A program made the position numbers and the translations under genes. The notes below the pieces were generated by a model, which saw only the letters and a program-made list of their open reading frames with translations, ran no database searches and was not told the DNA's origin. A stretch of DNA of 64,000 nucleotides from assembly GCF_013449375.1 (NCBI RefSeq), contig NZ_JACDRR010000004.1:1-64000 (forward strand), read 5' to 3'. Position 1 is the stretch's first letter. Every line of letters begins with the position of its first letter. This document shows positions 20,747 through 31,338 of this stretch, one piece after another. The DNA comes from Pectobacterium sp. CFBP8739. GTDB taxonomy: Bacteria; Pseudomonadota; Gammaproteobacteria; Enterobacterales; Enterobacteriaceae.

Positions 20747-21828
20747 GCGCCAGCTCCCAGCAGCGGACTTTCTCCGGAAAAAACGCTTTTTTCCTTAACA
20801 AGATACTTATCCAGTGCGTTGAGCACGCGTTCGGGCTGAATGTCGATCAAACTCTGGTGATACCCCTGTTCGGCATCCCCTTTGCGCACTCGGTGATAGC
20901 CGGTGATCAGCCGAATCACCTCGGCCTGATGGGACAACGGCGGGGTAAAATCGGGGCTGCTCGGGCCATAAAGCGCGACAAGCGGACGATGAAGCGCTGC
21001 GGCAACGTGCATGAGCCCGGAGTCGTTGCTGACGACGGCGTGGCAGGCGGCGATCAACACCACTGCCTGTTCCAGCGAGGTTTTCCCCGCCAGACTGGCG
21101 CAATGCTGCCGTGCGTCTTCCGTTAATCCCTGAAGGATATCGTCACAGGCTGAACGGTCATTGGCGGAGCCGAACAGCGCGATCTGGTAGCCGCGCTCAA
21201 TCAGGGTTTGCGCCAGCGCAGCATAGTGATAATGCGGCCACCGTTTGGCGGGGCCGAATTCGGCACCGGGGCAAAAGCCGATGATGGAGCGTGCATCGCT
21301 GAGGTCGAAGGCCTGCATCATGTCCGCCATTTCGGTCTGATTGACCTGTAACTGTGGCCACAGTAACGGCTGTGGTAAGTCTTCGGCACGACGAATACGG
21401 CGACGATCGTAGGCTAATGCGGCGTAACGCTGAACCATCAGCGGAAATGCGGCTTTATCCAGCACACGTAAGTCGTTCAGCAGCCCATAACGCATTTCGC
21501 CACGCCAGCCTGTGCGCTGCGGAATGTTGGCAAAGAACGGGACCAGCGCGGATTTAAAGGAGTTGGGCAGCACGTAAGCGCGATCGTAACCTGCATCGCG
21601 CAGCGATACGCCAAGGCGGCGACGTTCGCCCAGTGCCAGTGCGCCGTGACCGAGCGGCATGGCTAACGCCTGATTGACTTCCGGCATCCGTGCCAGCAGC
21701 GGACGGCACCAAGCCGGAGCCATCACGTCAATGACCGCTTCTGGGTGTTCAGCCTTCAGTGTGCGATAAAGGCTGTGCGACATCATCATATCGCCGACCC
21801 AGGAAGGGCCGATGACCAAAATTTTCAT
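20743..21828 (-). CDS. waaF: LPS heptosyltransferase II (WaaF)
   Basis: WaaF adds heptose II to heptose I. The 361-residue protein begins MKILVIGPSWVGDMMMSHSLYRTL, has GFCPGAEFGPAKRWP and the C-terminal VVSNDSGLMHVAAALHRPLVALYGPSSPDFTPPL, all diagnostic for WaaF. It lies 23 bp after hldD and overlaps waaC by 4 bp. Confidence 0.97.
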   Translation of the reverse strand: MKILVIGPSWVGDMMMSHSLYRTLKAEHPEAVIDVMAPAWCRPLLARMPEVNQALAMPLGHGALALGERRRLGVSLRDAGYDRAYVLPNSFKSALVPFFANIPQRTGWRGEMRYGLLNDLRVLDKAAFPLMVQRYAALAYDRRRIRRAEDLPQPLLWPQLQVNQTEMADMMQAFDLSDARSIIGFCPGAEFGPAKRWPHYHYAALAQTLIERGYQIALFGSANDRSACDDILQGLTEDARQHCASLAGKTSLEQAVVLIAACHAVVSNDSGLMHVAAALHRPLVALYGPSSPDFTPPLSHQAEVIRLITGYHRVRKGDAEQGYHQSLIDIQPERVLNALDKYLVKEKSVFSGESPLLGAGA

Positions 21829-21851
21829 ACCGCTTATGAATCCTTATTTGA

Positions 21852-22784
21852 TTAAACGGTACGGTTCAGCCAGGCCATATATTCCGCCACGCCCTCGGCG
21901 ACGGTTTTGAACGGCTTGTCATAACCTGCGGCACGCAAGTTGGTGAGGTCAGCCTGAGTGTAAGCCTGATAGCGGCCTTTCAGCTTCTCGGGGAACTCGA
22001 TGTATTCCACGCTGCCTTTCTTGTGGAAAGCAAGCGTCGCGTCGGCAACCGCCTGGAAAGATTCGGCGCGACCGGTACCGCAGTTGAAGATACCGGAAAC
22101 ACCGTTTTGCCAGAACCACAGGTTGACGGCCGCGACATCGCCGACGTAGACGAAGTCACGTTTGAAGTTTTCGCTACCGGAGAACAGCTTCGGATTTTCA
22201 CCCTGATTAATCTGGTTGTTCAGATGAAACGCGACGCTTGCCATGCTGCCTTTGTGGCCTTCACGCGGTCCGTAGACGTTGAAATAACGGAAGCCGCAGA
22301 TCTGCGATTCCGCTTCTGGAAGAATTTCACGCACATACTGATCGAACAGGAATTTGGAGTAGCCATAGACGTTCAGCGGCTGCTCGTACTGACGTTCTTC
22401 GATGAAGTTATCGTTGCGACCGCCGTAGGTGGCGGCAGAAGAGGCATACAGGAACGGAATGTTGCGATCGAGGCAGTAGTGCAACACGTCTTTGGAGTAT
22501 TGATAGTTGTTATCCATCATGTACTTGCCATCCCACTCGGTGGTGGAAGAGCAGGCACCTTCATGGAATATGGCATCAATATCGCCCAGATCGTCACCTG
22601 CAACGATGCTGGCGATGAAGTCTTCCTTATCCATGTAATCGGCGATGTCCAGATCGACCAGATTGACGAATTTGGTGCCGTCTTTCAGGTTATCGACCAC
22701 CAGAATGTCCCGATAGCCGATGTCATTCAGAGATTTTACGATATTGCTGCCGATAAAACCGGCACCGCCAGTAACGATAATCAT
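21852..22784 (-). CDS. hldD: ADP-L-glycero-D-manno-heptose 6-epimerase
   Basis: HldD (RfaD) epimerises ADP-D-glycero-D-manno-heptose to the L,D form used by WaaC/F/Q. Starting at [14 protein letters not shown] (22784) the protein has 310 residues, as in E. coli. The short-chain dehydrogenase fold is clear: NADP site GGAGFIGSN, active-site YGYSKFLFD with the Tyr-x3-Lys pair and SSAATYGG. It heads the hldD-waaF-waaC-waaL unit and is divergent from kbl. Confidence 0.97.
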   Translation of the reverse strand: MIIVTGGAGFIGSNIVKSLNDIGYRDILVVDNLKDGTKFVNLVDLDIADYMDKEDFIASIVAGDDLGDIDAIFHEGACSSTTEWDGKYMMDNNYQYSKDVLHYCLDRNIPFLYASSAATYGGRNDNFIEERQYEQPLNVYGYSKFLFDQYVREILPEAESQICGFRYFNVYGPREGHKGSMASVAFHLNNQINQGENPKLFSGSENFKRDFVYVGDVAAVNLWFWQNGVSGIFNCGTGRAESFQAVADATLAFHKKGSVEYIEFPEKLKGRYQAYTQADLTNLRAAGYDKPFKTVAEGVAEYMAWLNRTV

Positions 22785-23026
22785 GGGCGCGACCTTTGTT
22801 AATCTTGCTGGTGGGGCACCGCGCCCCACGCTATTTATGACCGCTATAATAGCATTTCATTTTACCGCAAGCAGCCAGAGCTTAATTTATCCCATGTTGC
22901 CCTCACGTTTTTAAGATGATTCAGGCCGTGACGAAGCCAGCATTTTCAGACTGTTTACCCCGCATTTCTGCCCACATCCGCTAGCTTAAAAACCATAAAG
23001 CGATCTTTTTATGGGAGAGTCACGCT

Positions 23027-24223
23027 ATGCCTGCCGCGTTTTATCAACAACTTACTACACAAATTATGGCAGCACGCACCGAAGGGGTGTTCAAAGAGGA
23101 GCGCATTATTACCTCTGCGCAGCAGGCTGAAATTGAGGTGATGGACAGCAACCGCCTGCTCAACTTCTGCGCCAATAATTATCTTGGTCTGGCGGACAGC
23201 CCTGAACTGATTGCCGCCGCCAAAGCCGGATTGGACAGCCACGGTTTCGGTATGGCCTCGGTGCGCTTCATCTGTGGCACGCAGGATATCCACAAGCAGC
23301 TGGAGCGTAAGCTCGCGGATTTTCTGGGAATGGATGACGCGATTCTCTATTCCTCCTGCTTCGATGCCAACGGCGGGCTGTTTGAAACGCTGATGGAAGC
23401 GGAAGATGCGATTATTTCCGATGCGCTCAATCATGCCTCAATCATCGACGGTATTCGGCTATCGAAGGCGCGACGCTACCGCTATGCCAATAACGATATG
23501 AATCAGTTGGAAGCGCAGTTGCAGCTGGCGAGAGCGGAAGGGGCAAGGCACATCATGATCGCCACTGACGGCGTGTTTTCGATGGATGGCGTGATTGCCG
23601 ATTTGCAGGGGATTTGCGATCTGGCGGATCGTTATGACGCGCTCGTGATGGTGGATGATTCCCATGCGGTGGGGTTTGTGGGCGAACAAGGGCGCGGAAC
23701 GCCTGAACACTGCGGTGTGATGGAGCGTGTCGACATCATTACCGGGACGCTAGGCAAGGCGCTGGGGGGCGCATCGGGGGGATATACGGCGGGCAAACGT
23801 GAGGTGATCGACTGGCTGCGCCAGCGCTCTCGACCCTATCTGTTTTCCAACTCGCTTGCGCCTGCGATTGTCACTGCATCGCTCAGCGTTCTCGATCTGC
23901 TGGAACAGAGTGGCGAACGGCGTGAGCGTCTCTGGGCAAATGCCCGTCTGTTCCGTGAAAAGATGACGGCCGCAGGGTTCACGCTAGCGGGAGCCGATCA
24001 CGCCATTATTCCCGTCATGTTGGGTGAGGCGCAGCTGGCGCAGGATTTTGCGCGGGCGCTACAGCGGGAAGGCGTGTACGTCGCCGGCTTTTTCTATCCC
24101 GTTGTTCCCCTCGGTCAGTCGCGTATTCGTACCCAAATGTCGGCCGTCCATACGCCGCAGCAAATCCAATTTGCCGTCGAGGCTTTTACCCGCGTGGGTA
24201 AACGTCTGGGTGTGATCAACTGA
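23027..24223 (+). CDS. kbl: 2-amino-3-ketobutyrate coenzyme A ligase
   Basis: This PLP enzyme cleaves 2-amino-3-ketobutyrate with CoA into glycine and acetyl-CoA, the second step of threonine catabolism. The 398-residue alpha-oxoamine synthase fold shows [23 protein letters not shown] and the PLP-lysine segment [22 protein letters not shown] ribosome binding site precedes the ATG. tdh follows 10 bp downstream, giving the usual kbl-tdh operon. Confidence 0.97.
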   Translation: MPAAFYQQLTTQIMAARTEGVFKEERIITSAQQAEIEVMDSNRLLNFCANNYLGLADSPELIAAAKAGLDSHGFGMASVRFICGTQDIHKQLERKLADFLGMDDAILYSSCFDANGGLFETLMEAEDAIISDALNHASIIDGIRLSKARRYRYANNDMNQLEAQLQLARAEGARHIMIATDGVFSMDGVIADLQGICDLADRYDALVMVDDSHAVGFVGEQGRGTPEHCGVMERVDIITGTLGKALGGASGGYTAGKREVIDWLRQRSRPYLFSNSLAPAIVTASLSVLDLLEQSGERRERLWANARLFREKMTAAGFTLAGADHAIIPVMLGEAQLAQDFARALQREGVYVAGFFYPVVPLGQSRIRTQMSAVHTPQQIQFAVEAFTRVGKRLGVIN

Positions 24224-24233
24224 GGAAACCGTC

Positions 24234-25265
24234 ATGAAAGCATTGGCAAAACTGCGACCAGAAGAAGGCATCTGGATGGTGGATTCCCCCATGCCGGAGC
24301 TCGGGCATAACGACATTATGATTAAAATCCGCAAAAGCGCGATCTGCGGAACGGATGTACATATCTATAACTGGGACGAATGGTCGCAGAAGACGATTCC
24401 CGTTCCGATGGTCGTCGGGCATGAGTACGTTGGCGAAATTGTCGCTATCGGTCAGGAAGTTAACGGTTTTCATATTGGCGATCGGGTCTCTGGCGAAGGG
24501 CACATTACCTGCGGCTACTGTCGCAACTGCCGTGCCGGACGGCGTCATTTATGCCGTAATGCTATTGGCGTTGGGGTCAATCGTCCCGGTTCGTTCGCAG
24601 AATATCTGGTAATCCCTGCCTACAACGCGTTTCGCATTCCTGACAATATTTCTGATGAGCTAGCCGCCATTTTCGATCCCTTCGGCAATGCGGTGCATAC
24701 CGCGCTTTCCTTTGATTTAGTGGGGGAAGATGTCTTGATCGCCGGCGCAGGGCCGATAGGTATGATGGCAGCGGCGGTATGCCGCCACGTTGGTGCAAGG
24801 AATGTCGTGATTACCGATGTGAATGCGTACCGGCTGGAGCTGGCCAGTAAAATGGGGGCCACGCGCGCCGTCAATGTGGCAGAGGAAAAGCTGGCTGACG
24901 TCATGATAGAACTGGGCATGACGGAGGGATTTGATATCGGGCTGGAGATGTCGGGTGCACCGTCAGCCTTTCGTGCCATGTTGAAAGCGATGAATCACGG
25001 TGGCCGCATCGCCATGCTGGGTATTCCGCACGAACCGATGTCGATTGACTGGGGAGAGGTGATTTTTAAGGGGCTGTTTATCAAAGGTATCTATGGACGG
25101 GAAATGTTCGAAACCTGGTACAAAATGTCGGCGCTGATTCAGTCTGGACTGGATTTGTCACCGATTATCACCCACCGCTTTCACATTGATGAATTTCAGA
25201 AAGGGTTCGATGCCATGCGCTCGGGTCAGTCGGGCAAGGTGATTCTCAATTGGGATGAGACATAA
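24234..25265 (+). CDS. tdh: L-threonine 3-dehydrogenase
   Basis: Tdh oxidises threonine to 2-amino-3-ketobutyrate with NAD+. The 343-residue zinc alcohol dehydrogenase shows the catalytic zinc region [13 protein letters not shown] and GHEYVGE, the structural zinc Cys cluster [15 protein letters not shown], and the Rossmann motif [10 protein letters not shown]. It is two residues longer than the E. coli protein as I recall it. Translationally close to kbl. Confidence 0.97.
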   Translation: MKALAKLRPEEGIWMVDSPMPELGHNDIMIKIRKSAICGTDVHIYNWDEWSQKTIPVPMVVGHEYVGEIVAIGQEVNGFHIGDRVSGEGHITCGYCRNCRAGRRHLCRNAIGVGVNRPGSFAEYLVIPAYNAFRIPDNISDELAAIFDPFGNAVHTALSFDLVGEDVLIAGAGPIGMMAAAVCRHVGARNVVITDVNAYRLELASKMGATRAVNVAEEKLADVMIELGMTEGFDIGLEMSGAPSAFRAMLKAMNHGGRIAMLGIPHEPMSIDWGEVIFKGLFIKGIYGREMFETWYKMSALIQSGLDLSPIITHRFHIDEFQKGFDAMRSGQSGKVILNWDET

Positions 25266-25316
25266 CCCTGCCGCAACGAATTTGTGCGATGGCAAAAGGG
25301 AAACGTACGCCAGGTG

Positions 25317-26282
25317 TTACGGCTGAACGTGCGTTTCGGTGTCGGCTGGAACCACCCAGGTCTGCCAGCGGTGCTTGATAAACATCACTGGGGCGCTTTC
25401 CCGAATGCTGCTGCTCACCAGCCTGAAGAACACATCACTCTTCAGTGGTTCCGGCGGCTGTTTGACCCGACACTGCGGGATGCCGCGGAACGGATTACGC
25501 GGTTTAACCGGCTGTTGCGGCTGAGGTTCGTACTGTCGCGCCGGTTCATTCAGTAACTGGCTGGGGCGGACTAAGACAATATCGGCATCCAGCGTGGGCA
25601 GCATCTGCTGCAAAACGCGGATGGTTGAAGGATGTGGATGCCCGATAGCGATGGCGGAACCGCTGCGGCGGGCAATTTGCACCGCGCGGGTAAACTGCTT
25701 ACGAATCTCGGCTTCGTTTTGCGAATCATCCAGAAAGACTTTGCGTTTGATGACGTTGACGCCCGTTCCCGCCGCAGCCTGACTGGATTGGCTGCTACCA
25801 ATGGTCATGCTATCAAGGAAGTAAAGCTGATAGGCGCTTAGCGCCTGCATGACTTTTTGCATGCCGGGCAGGCTGGCGGTCATCGCGCTGCCCATATGGT
25901 TGTTCAACCCCACGGCGTAAGGCACGTTATTGACCGACTGGCGAATAATGCGCTGGATTTCATCACTGCTCATGTCCGGGCGTAACGTGTCACGCTCCAG
26001 CGGCTGCTTGCTCATCGGTGCCATTGGCAGATGGATCAAGACTTCTCGCCCTTGCTGGTGGGCTTTGGTCGCCATTTCACGGGCGTACGGCGCATTGGGC
26101 AATACCGCAACGGAAATCGCCGTTGGCATTGCCAGAATCTGGTTCTCATTGTGCGGACGATAGCCGAAATCATCGATGACGATGGACAGTTTCCCAGCCA
26201 GCGCTAAAGGAGACAACGCGAGCAGACCCAATGCCAGTAACGGTGTTTTAGTTAAATATGACAAGACTATCTTCCTAGCCAA
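25317..26282 (-). CDS. yibQ: Divergent polysaccharide deacetylase family protein (YibQ)
   Basis: The 321-residue protein has a Sec signal peptide (hydrophobic residues about 12-29 ending ALAG) and a divergent polysaccharide deacetylase domain opening KLSIVIDDFGYRP, with LIHLPMAPMSKQP, GLNNHMGSAMT and IGHPHPST motifs. The N-terminal catalytic Asp pair is present. Its precise substrate in the periplasm is not established. The C-terminal Pro/Gln-rich tail is longer than the catalytic domain needs. It overlaps envC by 16 bp. Confidence 0.9.
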   Translation of the reverse strand: MARKIVLSYLTKTPLLALGLLALSPLALAGKLSIVIDDFGYRPHNENQILAMPTAISVAVLPNAPYAREMATKAHQQGREVLIHLPMAPMSKQPLERDTLRPDMSSDEIQRIIRQSVNNVPYAVGLNNHMGSAMTASLPGMQKVMQALSAYQLYFLDSMTIGSSQSSQAAAGTGVNVIKRKVFLDDSQNEAEIRKQFTRAVQIARRSGSAIAIGHPHPSTIRVLQQMLPTLDADIVLVRPSQLLNEPARQYEPQPQQPVKPRNPFRGIPQCRVKQPPEPLKSDVFFRLVSSSIRESAPVMFIKHRWQTWVVPADTETHVQP

Positions 26283-27568
26283 GGTTGTGGATTGACCGCC
26301 TGACCCTGACGACGGATTTCAAAATACAGCCCAGGCTTGCTCTGCCCGCCGCTGGTGCCAACCAGCGCAATAGGTTGACCGGCTTTGACCTGAGCGCCAA
26401 CGGAGACCAACGCGCTTTGGTTATAACCGTACAGGCTCATATCGCCTTTACCATGCTGAACGACAACGACCAACCCATAGCCCTGTAGCCAGTCAGCCAT
26501 TAGTACGGTCCCATCGGCAATGGCTTTCACCTCTGTACCTTCCGGCGCGGCAATCACCAGCCCTTTCCAGCGTAGTTCACCCTGTAGCGGTTCGCCGAAA
26601 CGATGTTCGATGCGGCCGTTGACTGGCCAGATAGCCTGACCTGAAGGTCGCCCTAAACCGCCAGTTCGCGCCATAAGTGAGCGTTCACCTTCCGTAGGTT
26701 TGTAGCTGCTGCCGCTGCGTTTGGCCTGTTCTTCCTTCGCACGAACTTTGGCGGCCTCACGCGCTTCTCGTTCGGCGCGGGCTTTCGCTTCTCGCTCGGC
26801 GCGAGCGATCTGGTCGCGCAGCCGGGTTTCATTCTGGCGCAGCTCCGTCAACTGCTGCTGATCTTTTTCCAACGAACTTTCCAGCGTCGACAGCGTTTTT
26901 TTCCGATCGGACTGCGCCTGCTCCAGCGTCTGCTGTTGCTGCTGTTGGTCACTCAGCAGCGTTTTTTGCTGCGTCTGCTTTTGTTCCAACTGACGTTTTT
27001 GGTCAGCCAGTTCCACGCGGGTTTGCTGCAATTCGTGGATGGATTTCTGGCGAGCTTCATTCAGGTAGCCGAAGTAGGCGAGGATGCGTTCGTTGCGCTG
27101 GCTTTCCTCTCCGCTCAGCATTAATTGCAGCGCGCTGTGCTGGCCTTGCCGGAAGGCGGCGTCAAGCTGACGGGAGAGCAGCGTTTGTTGCTTATCCTGC
27201 TGAGATTGCAGCTTGGCGATAGACGCGCTGAGGCTGGTTAATTCTTTATTTAGCGTGGACAGCGTATTGCGCGTTTCATGCAGTTGACGACTGGCCTGAG
27301 AGATAGACTGCTCCTGCTTTTTCAACTGTTGGACTAACGCACTGCGCTGCTTTTGTTGCTCTTGAACGCTTTTTTCTTTTGCGGCGATATCTTGTTGCAG
27401 GGTCTTGAGCTGCGCCTGATTATCTTCCGCCTGGCTGAGCGCGGGCAACAGCAAAACGCCAACGCAGAGCGCGCTGACGCAGCGGGTGAGCAGCCTTTGC
27501 AATGCGGATAAATGGCGATCGGCGCTACATGCCACTCGACTCTGTACAAATAACGCGTTTTTACTCAT
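26267..27568 (-). CDS. envC: Murein hydrolase activator EnvC
   Basis: EnvC is a periplasmic divisome protein that activates amidases AmiA and AmiB during septal peptidoglycan splitting. The 433-residue protein has a signal sequence (about residues 28-47), a long coiled coil rich in Gln/Lys (about 50-280), and a C-terminal degenerate LytM domain (KGLVIAAPEGTEVKAIADG ... YFEIRRQGQAVNPQPWLGR) that lacks some catalytic metal ligands, as expected for an activator. In E. coli gpmM lies directly upstream; here it is absent. Confidence 0.95.
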   Translation of the reverse strand: MSKNALFVQSRVACSADRHLSALQRLLTRCVSALCVGVLLLPALSQAEDNQAQLKTLQQDIAAKEKSVQEQQKQRSALVQQLKKQEQSISQASRQLHETRNTLSTLNKELTSLSASIAKLQSQQDKQQTLLSRQLDAAFRQGQHSALQLMLSGEESQRNERILAYFGYLNEARQKSIHELQQTRVELADQKRQLEQKQTQQKTLLSDQQQQQQTLEQAQSDRKKTLSTLESSLEKDQQQLTELRQNETRLRDQIARAEREAKARAEREAREAAKVRAKEEQAKRSGSSYKPTEGERSLMARTGGLGRPSGQAIWPVNGRIEHRFGEPLQGELRWKGLVIAAPEGTEVKAIADGTVLMADWLQGYGLVVVVQHGKGDMSLYGYNQSALVSVGAQVKAGQPIALVGTSGGQSKPGLYFEIRRQGQAVNPQPWLGR

Positions 27569-27932
27569 AGCGGTGAATTATTCCACGATGAACAGCGGCT
27601 TACCAGTGGTCTCTTGTCTGATTTCTATTTCCAGACGTGACAAGCATGGCACAAAGACGGGCATCTATGCGCATCAATAATGGATAAATGGAAAGCTCTG
27701 CGCATAAAATGAAGGAATGGCATTATTGGGTATGCCAGTTTCTGTGGCCTGCTCTCTCTGGCTGGCGTCGGTGTTGGGATGGCGTTAAATCGCTATCCTG
27801 GAAATTTTTGGGTATCGCGCCGCAGATTCGATACGCTATGTTGGCTTACTGGCTGTAATTGCCGTATCGCGCAGGTATACTCAGGAACCTTATATTTTTG
27901 TTGATTAACTGATCCGGGAGTCGTTACACCCC
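27569..27932. other. Intergenic region where gpmM would be expected
   Basis: About 360 bp separate the divergent envC and yibN genes. In E. coli gpmM occupies this place. I see no phosphoglycerate mutase remnant, no ribosome binding site plus long frame, and no convincing terminator. Only the yibN and envC promoters should lie here. Confidence 0.5.
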
Positions 27933-28364
27933 ATGCAAGAGATTATGCCATTCATTAGCAAGAACCCTATTTTGAGCATTTCCTGGGTTGCACTGTTGGT
28001 TGCGGTTATCGTGCTTACTGTGAAGAGTAAACTGTCGAACGTAAAAGAAGTGGTTCGCGGTGAAGCGATCCGCCTGATTAATAAAGAAGATGCTGTCGTC
28101 GTCGATATCCGTAACCGTGATGACTATCGCCGTGGCCATATTGCCAGCGCATTTAACCTGTTGCCGAACGACATTAAGAACGGCAGTGTAGGTGAACTTG
28201 AAAAACATAAGTCGCAGCCGATTATCGTGGTTTGCGCCAATGGCCTCTCTTCACGTGAAGCGGCCGAAAATTTGTTCAAAGCGGGCTTTGAGCGTGTGCA
28301 GATACTGAAAGACGGCCTGGCTGGCTGGAGTGGTGAGAATCTGCCTTTAGTCCGCGGCAAGTAA
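27933..28364 (+). CDS. yibN: Membrane-anchored rhodanese-like protein (YibN)
   Basis: The 143-residue protein has one N-terminal membrane helix (about residues 12-31), then a rhodanese domain with [23 protein letters not shown] and the active-site loop [12 protein letters not shown] (Cys101). The substrate is unknown; a sulfurtransferase or protein-insertion-related role has been proposed for the family. It precedes secB, as in E. coli, but grxC, normally between them, is not present. Confidence 0.92.
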   Translation: MQEIMPFISKNPILSISWVALLVAVIVLTVKSKLSNVKEVVRGEAIRLINKEDAVVVDIRNRDDYRRGHIASAFNLLPNDIKNGSVGELEKHKSQPIIVVCANGLSSREAAENLFKAGFERVQILKDGLAGWSGENLPLVRGK

Positions 28365-28503
28365 CACGGTTTGTGGTAAAACTATCCTCGTCGTGCCGTG
28401 TGTGATCAGTCATCGTTGTGATAAGTCATACGCAGCGAAAATGGCAACGATTTGGCAGGATAATCGACAGGCTGATTGCAGTACGATAATGACTGAACTG
28501 TGC

Positions 28504-28538
28504 TGACGTCCGCCTATTTATGACGACGGAAGACGTCA
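28504..28538. repeat. Inverted repeat upstream of secB
   Basis: Perfect 7-bp arms TGACGTC (28504-28510) and GACGTCA (28532-28538) are separated by 21 bp and followed by seven A residues, ending 30 bp before the secB start. They may be an operator or a leader hairpin. The binding protein is unknown. Confidence 0.4.
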
Positions 28539-28568
28539 AAAAAATCTAACAAAAGGGTATTACTTAAC

Positions 28569-29039
28569 ATGTCTGAACAAAACAACACAGAAATGGCTTT
28601 CCAGATCCAGCGTATTTACACCAAAGATATCTCTTTTGAAGCGCCAAATGCGCCTCAGGTGTTCCAGCAGGAATGGCAGCCGGAAGTAAAACTGGATCTG
28701 GATACGGCCTCGAGCCAACTGGCTGATGACATCTATGAAGTTGTTCTGCGCGTGACTGTAACGGCTTCTCTGGGTGAAGAAACTGCGTTTCTGTGTGAAG
28801 TTCAGCAAGGCGGTATCTTTACCGTTGGCGGCATTGAAGGAACTCAACTGGCGCACTGCCTGGGCGCATACTGCCCGAACATTCTGTTCCCTTACGCGCG
28901 CGAGTGCATCACCAGCCTGGTTTCTCGCGGTACCTTCCCGCAACTGAACCTGGCACCAGTTAACTTTGATGCGCTGTTCATGAACTACCTGCAGCAGCAG
29001 ACCGAAGGTGAAGGCGCTGCGCAGCATCAGGATGCTTGA
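28569..29039 (+). CDS. secB: Protein-export chaperone SecB
   Basis: SecB is a cytosolic tetrameric chaperone that keeps preproteins unfolded and delivers them to SecA. The 156-residue acidic protein matches E. coli Sec[20 protein letters not shown] near the N-terminus and [32 protein letters not shown] toward the C-terminus. Its stop TGA overlaps the gpsA start by one base. Confidence 0.98.
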   Translation: MSEQNNTEMAFQIQRIYTKDISFEAPNAPQVFQQEWQPEVKLDLDTASSQLADDIYEVVLRVTVTASLGEETAFLCEVQQGGIFTVGGIEGTQLAHCLGAYCPNILFPYARECITSLVSRGTFPQLNLAPVNFDALFMNYLQQQTEGEGAAQHQDA

Positions 29040-30058
29040 TGAACGCGTCTGACGCTTCCATGACCGTCATCGGTGCCGGTTCGTACGGCACCGCATTGGC
29101 CATTACGCTGGCGCGTAATGGCCATCGAGTTGTGCTGTGGGGCCACAACTCTGCACACATTCAGGCGTTAGAGGCTGCCCGCTGTAATCAGGCGTTTCTG
29201 CCGGATGTGCCTTTCCCCGATTCGCTACAGTTGGAAACCAATCTGGCGCAGGCGCTCGCTGCCAGCAGAAACGTGCTGGTTGTGGTGCCGAGCCATGTGT
29301 TTGGTGATGTTCTGCGTCAGTTGAAACCGTATTTACGAGCCGATGCACGTATCGTGTGGGCGACAAAAGGGCTGGAAGCCGAAACGGGACGTTTATTGCA
29401 GGATGTTGCCCGCGAAGCGTTGGGCGACACTATTCCGCTTGCGGTGGTCTCCGGCCCGACGTTTGCCAAAGAATTAGCGGCCGGTATGCCAACGGCGATT
29501 GCTCTGGCATCAACGGACAGTGAATTTGCCGACGACTTACAGCGGCTGCTGCACTGTGGGAAGAGCTTCCGCGTATACAGCAACCCGGATTTTATCGGCG
29601 TGCAACTGGGTGGGGCGGTGAAAAATGTCATCGCTATCGGTGCCGGGATGTCTGACGGCATTGGGTTTGGCGCGAATGCACGAACCGCATTGATCACCCG
29701 CGGGTTGGCAGAAATGACTCGGCTTGGCACGGCGCTGGGTGCCGATCCCTCGACTTTCATGGGGATGGCTGGGCTGGGCGATCTGGTGCTGACCTGTACT
29801 GATAATCAGTCCCGTAACCGGCGCTTCGGTATGATGCTCGGGCAGGGAATGGATGTACAGAGCGCGCAGGATAGTATTGGTCAGGTTGTTGAAGGGTATC
29901 GCAATACGAAAGAGGTGCTGGCGTTAGCGCAGCGCTACGGCGTTGAAATGCCGATTACCGAACAACTCTGGCAAGTTCTGTATTGCGGAAAAGACGCCCG
30001 AGAGGCGGCGCTGAGCCTACTGGGGCGCACGCGTAAAGACGAAACCGCCAGGTTATAA
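29039..30058 (+). CDS. gpsA: Glycerol-3-phosphate dehydrogenase [NAD(P)+]
   Basis: GpsA reduces dihydroxyacetone phosphate to sn-glycerol 3-phosphate for phospholipid synthesis. The 339-residue protein has the N-terminal dinucleotide site [20 protein letters not shown], and the catalytic region [15 protein letters not shown] and [18 protein letters not shown]. The ATG at 29039 overlaps the secB stop (TGATG), which favours it over an in-frame TTG one codon earlier. Part of secB-gpsA, with cysE about 150 bp downstream. Confidence 0.97.
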   Translation: MNASDASMTVIGAGSYGTALAITLARNGHRVVLWGHNSAHIQALEAARCNQAFLPDVPFPDSLQLETNLAQALAASRNVLVVVPSHVFGDVLRQLKPYLRADARIVWATKGLEAETGRLLQDVAREALGDTIPLAVVSGPTFAKELAAGMPTAIALASTDSEFADDLQRLLHCGKSFRVYSNPDFIGVQLGGAVKNVIAIGAGMSDGIGFGANARTALITRGLAEMTRLGTALGADPSTFMGMAGLGDLVLTCTDNQSRNRRFGMMLGQGMDVQSAQDSIGQVVEGYRNTKEVLALAQRYGVEMPITEQLWQVLYCGKDAREAALSLLGRTRKDETARL

Positions 30059-30205
30059 AACACGTCGTTCTATGCTGCACTGGGCTTCCTAATCTGGGAG
30101 GCTCATAGTATGTTCATTTTCTTGTATGCGAGCGGCGGTGCTACTAAGCCTGCCGTTTGATAACAGATATACGTTGTGGTGTGTGGTATCTCGGAGAGTA
30201 AGGTG

Positions 30206-31027
30206 ATGTCGACAGAAGAACTGGAACTGGTCTGGACCAATATCAAAGCAGAAGCGCGCAGTCTTGCAGACTGTGAACCGATGCTGGCCAGCTTTTTTCA
30301 TGCCACGTTGCTGAAGCACGAGAATCTGGGTAGCGCACTGAGCTATATGCTGGCGAACAAGCTGGCAAATGCGATCATGCCCGCCATCGCTATTCGTGAA
30401 GTGGTGGAAGAAGCCTACGACGCCGATCCACAGATGATTATTTCTGCTGCGCGTGATATTCAGGCCGTCTGCCTGCGCGACCCCGCGGTGGATAAATACT
30501 CGACGCCATTGCTCTACCTGAAAGGGTTTCATGCACTACAAGCTTACCGTATTGGCCATTGGCTGTGGTCGCAGGATCGTAGAGCGTTGGCGGTCTACTT
30601 CCAAAATCAGATCTCGGTTTCTTTCGGCGTCGATATCCACCCAGCGGCGCGAATCGGTTGCGGGATCATGCTCGATCATGCGACAGGTATTGTGATCGGC
30701 GAAACCGCGGTGGTTGAAAATGATGTCTCTATTTTGCAATCCGTGACGCTGGGCGGGACGGGTAAAACGAGCGGCGATCGTCACCCTAAAATTCGCGAAG
30801 GCGTGATGATTGGTGCGGGTGCGAAAATTCTGGGGAACATTGAAGTGGGCTGTGGCGCGAAAATTGGCGCCGGTTCTGTCGTGCTGCAATCCGTTCCTCC
30901 ACACACGACGGCGGCAGGTGTCCCCGCTCGTATTGTCGGTCGACCGGAAAGCGATAAACCGGCTATGGATATGGATCAGTATTTCAACGGCATCAATCGT
31001 GGCTTCGAATATGGTGATGGTATTTAG
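30206..31027 (+). CDS. cysE: Serine acetyltransferase
   Basis: CysE acetylates serine with acetyl-CoA to O-acetylserine, the committed step of cysteine synthesis. Starting at MSTEELELVW it has 273 residues as in E. coli. The N-terminal helical domain (DPAVDKYSTPLLYLKGFHALQ) is followed by left-handed beta-helix hexapeptide repeats from about residue 140 (DIHPAARIGCGIMLDHATGIVIGE), and the C-terminal tail that binds cysteine synthase ends in Ile (FEYGDGI). Confidence 0.97.
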   Translation: MSTEELELVWTNIKAEARSLADCEPMLASFFHATLLKHENLGSALSYMLANKLANAIMPAIAIREVVEEAYDADPQMIISAARDIQAVCLRDPAVDKYSTPLLYLKGFHALQAYRIGHWLWSQDRRALAVYFQNQISVSFGVDIHPAARIGCGIMLDHATGIVIGETAVVENDVSILQSVTLGGTGKTSGDRHPKIREGVMIGAGAKILGNIEVGCGAKIGAGSVVLQSVPPHTTAAGVPARIVGRPESDKPAMDMDQYFNGINRGFEYGDGI

Positions 31028-31091
31028 CCTCTCAGCATCGGCGATTCACCGCTTTTGCTATCAATCTGGAACAGTTCCCCATCAGAGCATA

Positions 31092-31118
31092 AACCACCTA
31101 TGAATAAGGTGGTTTTTT
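31092..31118 (+). terminator. Rho-independent terminator of cysE
   Basis: AACCACCT and AGGTGGTT pair perfectly over a 7-base loop and are followed by TTTT, 65 bp after the cysE stop. Confidence 0.88.
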
Positions 31119-31165
31119 GCTATTTTTGCTAAGAAACGTCTGAAATCGGTACTGAATTCACTATC

Positions 31166-31200
31166 TATTTAAGCAAGGTTGCTATTTATCCCTGCATAAT
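31166..31200 (+). promoter_or_regulatory. PhoP-box-like promoter upstream of pagP
   Basis: TATTTA-AGCAA-GGTTGC (31166-31182) resembles the direct-repeat PhoP box (T/G)GTTTA-N5-(T/G)GTTTA with 9 of 12 positions matching, and a CATAAT -10 candidate begins 12 bp downstream at 31195, the spacing described for PhoP-activated promoters. pagP is a classical PhoP-regulated gene. The rest of 31028-31338 shows no other gene. Confidence 0.42.
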
Positions 31201-31338
31201 AGAACGGATATTTTAGTTGACCGTTTATATAGGCAGATAGCGCAAGTTGAACTATATATTTTGGTAACGACCAAGGATCACTTTGCTTGGATTGCCTTTG
31301 TTTGAATGGAATCGTGACGCTATTGCAGAGAACATGAT

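Noticed and set aside
22023-22802. 259-codon plus-strand frame antisense to hldD
   Set aside because: Shadow of hldD codon structure; no motif and no start signal.
28504-28538. MetJ operator upstream of secB because of GACGTC
   Set aside because: Only single isolated matches rather than tandem 8-bp units, and no methionine link of the downstream genes.
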